Positions 11,208 through 23,200 of a stretch of DNA of 64,000 nt are shown in pieces. The notes beneath the pieces are model-generated. The model made no database searches and had not been told where the DNA came from. It was given only the letters and a program-made list of their open reading frames with translations. The position numbers and the translations under genes were made by a program. The stretch's first letter is position 1, and every line of letters begins with the position of its first letter. Source of the stretch: Microglena sp. YARC (Eukaryota; Chlorophyta; Chlorophyceae; Chlamydomonadales; Chlamydomonadaceae); the NCBI GenBank assembly GCA_022414725.1, contig CM039462.1, positions 178,804,098-178,868,097 of the forward strand, read 5' to 3'.

Positions 11208-14200
11208 CGTGGAGTGTGTGTGTCTGGTGTGTGTGTGTAGTGTGTGTGTGTGTGTGTGTGGGGGGGGGGGGGGGGTAGACTGCATGAAAGGGTGGAAACT
11301 GTGTGGTGTGTGGTGTATGTGTGTGTGGGGGGTGGGGTGGGGTGGGGAGTAGACTGCATGAAAGGGTGGAACAACTGTGTGTGTGTGATGTATGTGGTGT
11401 GTGTGGGGTGGGAGGTTGGGGATGGGGTTGTAGAACTGCATGAAAGGGTGGAACAACTGTGTGTGTGTGGTGTATGTGTGTGTGGGGGGTGGGGGTGGGG
11501 ATGGGGTTGTAGACTGCATGAAAGGGTGGAACAACTGTGTGTGTGTGGTGTATGTGTGTGTGGGGTGTGGGGGCTGGGGATGGGGGTTGTAGACTGCATG
11601 AAAGGGTGGAACAACTGTGTGTGTGTGGTGTATGTGTGTGTGTGTGGTGTGTGTGTGTGTGTGTGTGTGTTGTGTGTGTGTGTGTGTGGAACAACGGTTT
11701 TAGAGCAGGGCTGAAAAAAGACGAATGATTCATCACACACTTGTTTCATCCGCATGCATACACATGCTTGATTCACACTTTCATCACACACATGATTCAC
11801 TCACATGCATAAACAAGCGTGATTCACACTTTCATTACACATATGATTCACTCACATGCACACACAACCATTCACATGATTCACCGACGCAACGCACAAG
11901 CATGATTCACACATTCATACTTTCAGCACACACATGATACACCTGCTCACCCAAGTGATTCTCACATTCATACTTTCAGCACACACGTTATACACCTGCT
12001 CACCAAAGTGATTCACACATTCATACTCTCATCACACACATGATACACCTGCTCACCCAAGTGATTCTCACATTCATACTTTCAGCACACACGTTATACA
12101 CCTGCTCACCAAAGTGATTCACACATTCATACTTTCATCACACACATGATACACCTGCTCACCCAAGGGATTCACACATTCATACTTTCAGCACACACGT
12201 TATACACCTGCTCACCAAAGTGATTCACACATTCATATTTTCATCACACACATGATACACCTGCTCACCCAAGGGATTCACACATTCATACTTTCATCAC
12301 TCACGTTATACACTTGCTCACACAAGTGATTCACACGTTCATACTTTCATCACACACGTTATACACCTGCTCACACAAGTGATTCACACGTTCATACTTT
12401 CGCCACACACATGATACACTCACATGCACGTACACAATTCATACTTGTACCTCACCCACATTTACCAATGATGTCAATGAGCACATGCATGAGCAGCTGC
12501 TTCTTAGCTTCTTTCACATACGTGTACCTCACCCACCTTTACCAATGATCCATAAACATATCCATGAGCAGCTGCTTTTTTAGATTTCGTGTACCCACCC
12601 ACACCCCATTCGTGTACCTCACACATCGCACCTTTCGTGTAGCTCACACACATCGCACCCTTTTGCGTTACCTCACCACCGACCCTTTCGTGTAGGCTCA
12701 CACATCGCACCTTTCGTGTAGCTCACACATCGCACCCTTTTGCGTACCTCACCCACCGCTTTCGTGTAGCTCCACACATCGCACCCTTTTGCGTACTCAC
12801 CACCGACACCTTTCGTGTAGCTCACACATCGCACCCTTTCGTGTAGCTCACACATCGCACCCTTTTGCGTACCTCACCCACCGCCCTTTGTGTAGCTCAC
12901 AATGCACCCTTTTGCGTATCACCCCGACCACCCTTTCGTGTAGCTTCACACATCGCACCCTTTTTGCGTACCTACCCACCGCACCCTTTCGTGCACCTCA
13001 CCCACCGCACCCTTTCGTGCACCTCACCACCGCACCCTTTCGTGCACCTCACCCACGCACTTCGTGTACTGCACCCATCATGAGCAGCTGATTCTTGAAT
13101 TTTGTGTACTCACACCTTTACCATGATGTCCATGGGCAGATCCATGAGCAGCTGCTTCTTAGCTTTTCAATCCCATACACACACGCATACCCACCTGATC
13201 TCCCCCAGCCCACCACCTCCACAAACACACACACATGCTCTCCTTACCCCCCCCCCCCCCCTCTTCACCCACCTTGACCAATGATGTCATTGGCAACATC
13301 CATGAGCAGCTGCTTCTTGGCTTTCACAACCCGCAGTGTTTGTCCTTGTCCATGCTTTTGGGCTTACCTAGTAATCAACAACACTCACCACCTCAACCTC
13401 ATCCAACTACTAACTCATCCTCCCCCCACCAGGTAGCCCGCAGTGTGGGTCCTTGTCCACTACCTAACCCACTTTCCCAATGATGTCCATAGGCACATCA
13501 AGCAGTGCTTCTTAGCTTTTGTGTACTCACATCGCACTACCTTTCGTGTACCTCACCCACCGCACCTTTTTCGTGTACTGATCCATCCATGAGCAGCTTG
13601 CTTCTTGGCTTCCATGTAATTCACCAAACATGTACCTCACCCACCTTTACCGTGATGTCATAGGCACATCCATGAGCAGCTGCTTCGTTGGCTTCCACAA
13701 CGGTCGGGATCCTAGCGTAGAGCCTCCCTTGCAGCTTCCCCCACATTACCTTTACGATGATGTCATAGGCACATCTCATGATCAGCTGCTTCTTAGCTTT
13801 CACAAACGTGCGGGATCCTAAGCGTAGAGCCTCTCTTGCGGCCCCCCCATATGCCCTTGCCAGCCCTCCTGTGCCCAGCTTCACACCACCAAAAATCCTG
13901 GTTACGAAAAGGGAAAGGAGGAATAAGAGCGGTAGTAATGTCAGAAGCTGCATATTTAGCCAGCTTTGACACCTCAAAAATCTGGTTACGAAACGGGAAA
14001 GGAGGACTAAGAGCGGTAGTAATGTCAGAAGCTGTATATTTAGCCAGCTTGACACCAGGCTTGACACCCCATAACTCTAGTGAGGAAAAGGGAAAGAGGA
14101 GGAGAGTAGTTCATTGTTGTTAACAGTCAATCCCCAAGCTTGACACCACAAAATCCTAGCAAAGAAAAGAGAGAAATGATCTAGGTGTCGTCGTGCCAGA

Positions 14201-17200
14201 AGCTGTATCATTGATTCAATGTTTAGCCAGCTGGCACGAAAAAATACTGGTCAGGAACGGGAAAGGGAACTGAGAGAGGTAGTCATGTCAGAAGCTGTAT
14301 AATTTGCCAGCCTACTGTGCCCAGCTTGAACCCGAAAATCCTGGTTGGGAAAAGGAAGAAATGACTCAGAGTGGTAGTCGTGCCAGAAGCTGTATCATGT
14401 ATTCATTATTTAGCCAGCTAGACAAAAATGTGGTTAGGAAAAGGAAACAAGGATTAAGAGCGGTAATAATGATTATTTAGCCAGCTTGACACTAGGCTTG
14501 ACACCACTAAAAATCCTGGTCAGGAAAAGGGGAAAAGACTTAAAGTAGTTGCATTGTTGTTAACTATCAATCCCCCCAGCTTGGCACCACCAAAAATCCT
14601 GGTTAGGAAACGGGAAAGGAGGACTAAGAGCGGTACTTATGTCAGAAGTTACATATTTAGCCAGCTTTGACACACAAACATCCTGGTTAGGAAACGGGAA
14701 AGGAGGACTAAGAGCGGTCGTAATGTCAGAAGCTGTATGTTTAGCCAGCTTGACACTAGGCTTGACTCGGCCAAAAATGCTCCTTAGGAAACAGGAAAGG
14801 AGGACTAAGAGCGGTAGTAATGCCAGAAGCTGTATATTTAGCCAGCTTGACACTAGGCTTGACACGGCCAAAAATGCTCCTTAGGAAACAGGAAAGGAGG
14901 ACTAAGAGCGGTAGTAATGCCAGAAGCTGTATATTTAGCCAGCTTGACACTAGGCTTGACACGGCCAAAAATGCTCCTTAGGAAACAGGAAAGGAGGACT
15001 AAGAGCGGTAGTAATGCCAGAAGCTGTATATTTAGCCAGCTTGACACTAGGCTTGACACGGCCAAAAATGCTTCTTAGGAAACAGGAAAGGAGGACTAAG
15101 AGCGGTAGTAATGCCAGAAGCTGTATATTTAGCCAGCTTGACACTAGGCTTGACACGGCCAAAAATGCTCCTTAGGAAACAGGAAAGGAGGACTAAGAGC
15201 GGTAGTAATGTCAGAAGCTGCATCATTTACGGTAGTTAGGAAAAGGGACAAAGGACTAAGAGCAGTAGTAATGTCAGAAGCTGCATATTTAGCCAGCTTG
15301 ACTCCACCCAACATCCTGGCCAGGAAAAGGAAAAGAGGACTGAGAGTAGTTGTATTGTTGGAAGCTGTAAATGCCCCCAGCTTGACATCCCCACAAAACC
15401 AGGTCAGGAAAAGGAGAAAAAGGACTCAGAGTGGTAGTCGTGTCAGAAGCTGTATCATGTATTCATTATTTAGCCAGCTTGACACCACCCAACATCCTGG
15501 TTAGGATACGGGAAAGGAGGATTAAGAGTGGTAGTCGTGTCAGGAGCTGCATCATTTATTCATTATTTAGGCAGCTTGACACCAGACTTGACACCTCCAG
15601 AAATCCTGGTTATTGAAAAGGGAAAGGAGGACTGAGAGAGGTAGTCATGTTGGAGCTGTATAGATATATACAGCTTGACATCGCCAGAAATCCTGGCAAG
15701 GAAAAGGGAAAAGAGAGGACAGAGAGTAGTTGTGTTGTTGGAAGTTGTATATTTACCCAGCTCGAAACCACAACGAAATCTAGAGCTGATCTTATCTGAG
15801 GTTTGGAAAGTCCTTATAGTCTTTGGCACCTTTTCTGCCCCCTGTGGCACCTCACACCCACAATGCACCCTTTCAAGCCAAGCCAACAAATTAAGGGGTC
15901 TTTGGCACCCTTTCTGCACCCCCTGCGGCACCCTCACACCCACAATGCACCCTTTCAAGCCAAGCCAACAAAATTAAAGGGGTCTTTGGCACCCTTTTCT
16001 GCACCCCTGCGGGACTAGTATCACCTTACGTGCACCCGTATAAGCCAAATAAAAGGGTGACGACCCCCCCAAATTTGCAGTATTTAGCCTATTTGGCTGG
16101 ACCTGGACCTGGATTTACTGCTGGGCGGCAAAATACATATAAACATAGGGAACGGCAATTTGATATCATATGATATCATGTCATGTCATCTTATGATATG
16201 ATGCTGGCAGTCTGTCTAAGCTAAAGTGATCATTTACATAGAATCTCAAATGATACAATTTGTATGATATCATACTTGCCTTTGTTCAACATCATATGAT
16301 ATGCCGGTCTCTAGATATACGTGGCTTATCTAGTTATCTCACATACCTGGTTACCAACACAGTTTTCCAAACACTAATATTAGTTCCCCCCCCCACACAC
16401 ACACACACCCTCCCCCCCACACACCACACCACTATATCTACCTGGTTACCAACACAGTTTTCCAAACACTAATATTAGTTACCCCCCCCCACCCCCCCCC
16501 ACCTCCCACACACACACCACTATATCTACCTGGTTACCACACAGTTTCCAAACACTAATATTAGTTTACCCCCCCCCCCCCACACACAACACACAACACA
16601 GCCACCAACTATGTCTACCTGGTTACCAACACAGTTTTCCAAACACTAATATTAGTTACCCCCCCTCACCCGCCACACACACACAACACACACCACTATA
16701 TCTACCTGGTTACCAACACAGTTTTACAAACACTAATATTAGTTACCCCCCCCACACACACACCCCACACACACACACACCCACCCACCCACACACACAT
16801 ACTACATACACACACCACTATATTACCTGTTTACCAACACAGTTTTCAAACACTTATATTAGTTACCCCCCTCCACCCCCCCCCACACACACACACACAC
16901 CACACACACATACACAACCACTATATATCTACCTGGTTACCAAACCAAATTTTCCAAACACTAATATTAGTTACCATCCCCCCCCCCCCCCACACACACA
17001 CACCACACACACCACTATATCTACCTGGTTACCAACACAGCCACTCCCTGCAGTTCTTCACCATCCAGAGCAGTAAGTATGGGCCGTCCTGCAGTGCCTG
17101 TAAAGGAGCATGCCATGGTGCCAAGGTAAGGCAGTATACTGGTGTGTGTTGTAGTGCTATGGTGCATGTTGTAGTGCCATGGTGCCAAGGTAAGGCAGTA

Positions 17201-20200
17201 TACTGGTGTGTGTTGTAGTGCTATGGTGCATGTTGTAGTGCTATGGTGCATGTGTACTAGTGCCATGGGGTGCCAACGGGTAAACCAGCAGCTATACTGG
17301 TGGGTGTGTTGTAGTGCCTATGGGTGCATGTTTGTAGTGCCATGGTGCCAAGGTAAGGCAGTATACTGGTGTGTGTTGTAGTGCTATGGTGCATGTTGTA
17401 GTGCCATGGTGCCAAGGTAAGGCAGTATACTGGTGTGTGTTGTAGTGCTATGGTGCATGTTGTAGTGCCATGGTGCCAAGGTAAGGCAGTATACTGGTGT
17501 CGTGTGTTATGGACGCCCGTTAGTGCAGAAGTTGAGTGGTAAAATGTGCATTGTAGTGCCATGGTGCGAATGAGTGTAATGTTGTGGTGCTTAGCAGGTA
17601 TCTGTTGGTGCTGGTGCAGTGTCTGTCTGTAGTGCCTGTAAAGGAGCGTGCCATGGTGCCAAGCTAAGGCGAGGTTGGGTGGTTATAAATGGGTGATAAA
17701 ATTGGGTGATAAAATTGATTGGGGGGTAAAATGGGTGCAAAAATGGGCGGCAAATTGGTGGTAAAGCATAGGGGGCGGTGAATTGGGGGAATAGTAACGT
17801 GTGTGTGCCGTGTGATGAGTGAAGTGGAAAGTGTTTTGGGCGGTGCAAATTGGGGGCATATTACAAATGGTCATTTCGGTTTCATAAGATAGTTCATTTG
17901 GTATAGATTTGATCGCCATGCACCAAGGCAAGGCGATATCTGGTGCGTATTGCAGATATGCCATGGTGCATGCTGTAGGTGGCCAAGGTAACGTTGGTGT
18001 GCCGGTGCGAGCTTCGTAGTCCATGGTGTGTGTTTGTAGTGCCATGGTGCAATGCTTTGTGGTGCCAAGTAACGTGGTGTCCGTGCGAGTTGTAGTGCAT
18101 GGTGTGTGTTGTAGTGCCCATCGGTGCATCGTTGTGCCAAGGTAACGTGGTGTGCCGGTGCGAGTTGTAGTGCTCCATGGTGTGTGTTGTAGTTTCCATG
18201 GTGCATGCTGTTTGTGCAAAAGGTAACGTGGTGTGTGTATATAACAGTGCGAGTTTGTAGGCCCATGTGTGTGTGTAGTTCCATGGTACATGCTGTTGTG
18301 CCAAGGTTAAATGGATTGGTCGAGTTTGCCATGCTCCACCTGGTGTGTGATCGTGTCTTAAGTGCATCCGTTTCCGCTCCCCTTGCGTTTTTAGCGCACT
18401 CGCGCTCGCTTTTGGCAAAACTGTGCAATGTAGCTGCCAGTGGTTTTGCCTGTGACAACTCGTGTCTCTCTAATTAACGTGGCTGTGCGTCGTTTTGTCA
18501 GGTGCCATTTGTCACTGGTGCATGCTCCATGTGTGCATGCTGTGTGCCAGGTCGTGCCCGGTTTCAGTTGTAGTGCCCATACACGTGAAGTTGTAGTGCC
18601 ATGTTGCTGTGTGCAAGTGTGTATCTGCCATAGCTGTTTGTGCCAAAGTTTGGGCTCCGCCGTTGTGCAGTGCTCTGTAGTGCCAGTGGCAAGCTGTTGT
18701 GGCCAACTGTGCTGGTGCGCAGTTGTAGTGCTCATGGTGCTGTGTTGTAGTGACATGGTGCATGCTGTTGTGCCAAGTTAACGTGGTGTGCGTGCAGAGT
18801 TGGTAGTGCCATGTGTGTGTGTTGTAGTGCCATGGTGCAAGCTGTGGTGCCAAGTTAACATGGTGTGTGGTGTGCCGAGTTGTAGTGCCATGGTGTGTGT
18901 TTGTATGTTGCATGCTGTTGTGCCAAGGTAACTGTTGTGCGTGCGAGTTGTAGTGCCATGGTGTGTGGTAGTGCCGGTGCAAGCTGTGGGTGCACGTGTG
19001 TGCTTGGTGCGAGTGTAGGGCCATGCGTGTTGTAGTGCCTGGTGCATGCTGTTGTGCCAAAGGTAACGTGCTGTGCGTGTTGTTGCCATGGTGTGTGTTG
19101 TAGTGCCATGGTGCAGCTGGTGCCAAGTTTAAGTGCTTGGTGTGTAGGTGCCATGGTGTGTGTTGTAGTGCCATGGTGCATGCTGTTGTGCCAAGTTAAC
19201 GTGGTGTGCGGGTGCGAGTTGTAGTGCCATGGTGTGTGTTGTAGTGCCATGGTGCAAGCTGTGGTGCCAAGTTAACGTGGTGTGCTGGTGCGAGTTGTAG
19301 GGCCATGGTGTGTGTTGTAGTGCCATGGTGCATGCTGTTGTGCCAAGTTAACGTGGTGTGGTGCGATGTTGTAGTTGCCATGGTGTGTGTTGTAGTGCCA
19401 TGGTGCAAGCTGTGGTGCCAAGTTAACGTGGTGTGCTGGTGCGAGTTGTAGTGCCATGGTGTGTGTTGTAGTGCCATGGTGCATGTGTGCCAAGGGTAAC
19501 GTGGTGTGCTGGTGCGAGTTGTAGTGCCATGGTGTGTGTTGTAGTGCCATGGTGCAAGCTGTGGTGCCAAGTTGCAACGTCGGTGTGCTGGTGCGAGTTG
19601 GTAGGTGCCATGGTGTGTGTTGTAGTGCCATGGTGCATGCTGTTGTGCCCAAGTTAAACGTGGTTGTGCTGGTACCGTGCGAGTTTGTAGTGCCATTGGT
19701 GTGCTGTTGTAGTGCCATGGTGCACAGCTGTGGTGCCAAGGTACACGTGGTGTGCTGGTGGCGCAGTTGTCAGCTGCCATGGTGTGTATTGTAGTGCCAT
19801 GTGCATGCTCGTTGTGCCAATTAACTGTGTGGGTGCGTGCGAGTTGTAGTGCCATGGTGTGTGTTGTAGTGCCATGGTGCATGCTTTGTGCAAGTAACGT
19901 GGTGTGCTGGTGCGAGTTGTAGTGCCATGGTGTGTGTTGTAGTGCCATGGTACATGCTGTTGTGCCAAGTTAACGTGGTGTGCTGGTGCGAGTTGTAGTG
20001 CCATGGTGTGTGTTGTAGTGCCATGGTACATGCTGTTGTGCCAAGGTAACGTGGTTGTCTGGTGCGAGTTGTAGTGCCATGTGTTGTAGTGCCCCATGGT
20101 AACATGCTGTTGTGCCACGTGGCTTGCCGGTGCGCGTTGTACATGTGCCATGGTGTGTATTGTTGCTCATGTTTGTGCATGCATGTTTGTGCCAAGGTAA

Positions 20201-23200
20201 CGTGGTTGTTGGAGTGCATTGTAGTGCCATGGTTTGTGTTTGTAGTGTCATGGTGTGTGTTGTGTTGGTCGCGGTTGTAGTGCCATGGTGTTTGTTGTAT
20301 TGCCATGTTGCATGTTGTGGTGCCAAGGGAACGTGGTGTACTGGTGCACATTGTAGTGCCATGGTGCGTGTTGTAGCGCCATGGTACATGTGTCGCCAAG
20401 GTAACGTTGTGTGCTGGAGCGTATTGTAGTGCCATGGTGAGTGTTGTAGTGTCATGGTTTATGCTGGAGTGAACCTATTGACCCATTATGTCCCACGAAA
20501 CAATCCCCCACCCCCCCGACCAACTGCAATGCAATGTGGGCTTACTAGAGTCACCAGGGTACACGGTTGGTGGGGGGGTTCACTGCATTGAATCTAAATT
20601 TGGGGGTCTTCGCACTCTTTTTATTGGGCTTAAACAGTTTGTTATTATTATTATTATTCTGGGTGCCGTAGGGGTGCAGAAAGGGCACCAAAGATCCCCC
20701 AAATTCATATTCAAATGCAGTGACCCCCTCCACCAACCGTGTACCCTGGTGACTCTAAAACCTCCCAGCTGCATCAGGGATGTTTGGTTCATATCTGAAA
20801 GTGGCCTTTTCAAACATATAATGCAATTTGTATACTATAATATGATATCTTACTTGCTGGCGATGTCAAGCTGGATATATCTATCTACATTCAACTCACT
20901 ACTCACACCCAAGTGGCCTTTTTAAACATGCAATATAATGCAATTTGTTAGACCAGATCGCTAAAGGATGAAGAGTCGGGGGTTCGTCTCCCCCTTCGGT
21001 CGCTCTTTGGCGTTGCAGGTCCGTTGTCAACCGCGATGTAGCTTGTCCAGTTGAGGTAGGAGACCACTCCCACCCGCGTACGACGGGCTCCCTTAACACC
21101 ACGCCCCATCAGGCGTTATCATTACTTAATGCAATTTGTATACTATCATATGATATCATACTCGCCTTTGGTCAACATCATATGATATGCCGGTCCCTAA
21201 ATACATGTATGTATGTATGTATGTATGTTACAGTCCAGGGGTAGGCCAAATAGGCTAAAGGGACTTGCCCAACCGTATAGGAAGGGCTCAAAAAGAAAAC
21301 ACACTGATGAACTGAGCCCCAAACAATCGTTCAACCGACAGGGGGCCTGAGTTTGTGCTACAGTGAAAATTTAATTCTACAATTAAATTAAATCATCATC
21401 TCAGCTGGGATGATAATTTAATTGTGCGATTATTATCGCATTTTAATAAATTGTATTAAGTATTTCCACCCTTCAAAGGAATCAGGATTCCCTAAATACA
21501 TGTAATGATAGACCACCACACCTATGAGTCAGTTTTTGTTCAAATCTGAAAGTGGGTTCTTTCTAGCCTTATGGTATAGGCCTCCTCCAGGGACAGCGTT
21601 TCATAGCTTTTTACAGCTTTTTAGGGCCATTAAGGGCAAACTATTTTATAGCGGAAATTTGGCCAATACGGTCAAAGTAGCGATCGCTATAAATATAGCG
21701 GAAAAACATCCACGAGCTGCATCCAACCTACCGCTCTATATTCAACCCCCCATCACCTGTACCCCACCACCTCCATCACCACCCCACCACCCAACCTACC
21801 CCACCCACCCACCACCTAATCCCACCACCCGTACCACCCACCCCACCCCACCACCCGTACCCCACCACCCCACCACTCCACCACCCCATACCCTTGTGAC
21901 TGTGATACCTCCCAGCTGAATCCAACCTTCTGCTCTACACTCTACTGCAGTGAACCCCACCACCAACCCCGCACCCTTGTGACTCTAAATCCTCCCAGCT
22001 GTATCCAACCTACCGCTCTACATTTAACTCACTACTCACACCCAGGTCCCCAGAGTAACCGAAATCCCGTTTCGATGACTGGCTCAATGGTAGAGCAAAT
22101 CGAAACAAGAACCCCAACATGCAAACCACCTGCCGCCCCCTCCCAGCCTTCGCCCCCCCCCCCCACCCACCCACCCACCCACCCACCCACCCACCCACGG
22201 CTCGTTTTTCTACTAAGTGGATGGTTTTGGTAGAATAGCTGTACGTGGATGACGCAACGGTAGAAAAACTATAGGAATGCTTGTAGGAGGGTATGGTGCA
22301 ACCCATTGTTTTGGCTAAGAAATCATTCCAAAATTACATCACATGTTTCAATAATCCAACTTTTCTTAAATTATTTATCTGTCATTTTTACTTTTAATGC
22401 TGACTTTTCTTCTAATGTCGAACTAATGTTTTCTACTCTCAATGGAAAACACATAAGAAAACATCATATGTCTCAACAATCCCACTTTCCTTCTAATTAT
22501 CACTTTGCCAGTTCATTTCGAGCATTAACTTTTCTTTGAATGTTTAAGTAATTGTTTTGTTCCTTTAATCTGCCCCTAGTGCTGAACCTATGCCCTCTGG
22601 AGTTTCTTGATGTTAATTTTCTGCATCCATTTATCAGCATGTATGCTGATGTAGCCAGTAAGAAGGAAGATCCATGGTATGGTTGCAGAAAAATATTCTG
22701 ATTCATGTGGCTGCAAATTATCTAGAAAATTCCATGCACGCACACCAGGGTTGCTCAGGGAAATTTTACAGCCCAACCAACCAATTTCATGGCCTGCGTC
22801 TTGAGACGCAACCGACCCAAAACCGACCCATAGCCTGCATCCTGCAACGCAACCAACTCAACGAAGCAGTGTCTGCGACGCAACAGACCCTCCGATGCTG
22901 CGTCTGCAACGGAGAACGCAGCGCCCTGAACAGCCCTGACACACACCTCACACCCCCTACCCCGCCCGCCGCAGGTATGTTTTGTATGCTAATACCATAC
23001 ATACATCCATGCCTCCCCACCCCATCCCCCGTGCAGGCATGTTATTGTATGATACTGCCAAACATACATCCATGCACCCACCCCACCCCACCCCACCCCC
23101 CATGCAGGCATGTTATTGTATGCTACTGCCATACATACATCTATGCACCCCACCCCACCCCACCCCCATGCAGGCATGTTATTGTATGCACTCCCATACA

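Noticed and set aside
9256..11800. His/Thr-rich and Cys/Val-rich frames up to 422 codons
   Set aside because: They are GT/CA microsatellite translated in various frames. The true content is the acceptor array.
12440..15770. CRISPR-like regular repeats
   Set aside because: Spacing is irregular, there are no unique spacers and no cas genes, and the context is eukaryotic introns.
17041..17075. Plus-strand mini-exon between CCTGCAG and GTAAGTATG
   Set aside because: The same bases are part of the minus-strand exon encoding TAGRPIL with family conservation. The plus-strand splice signals look coincidental.
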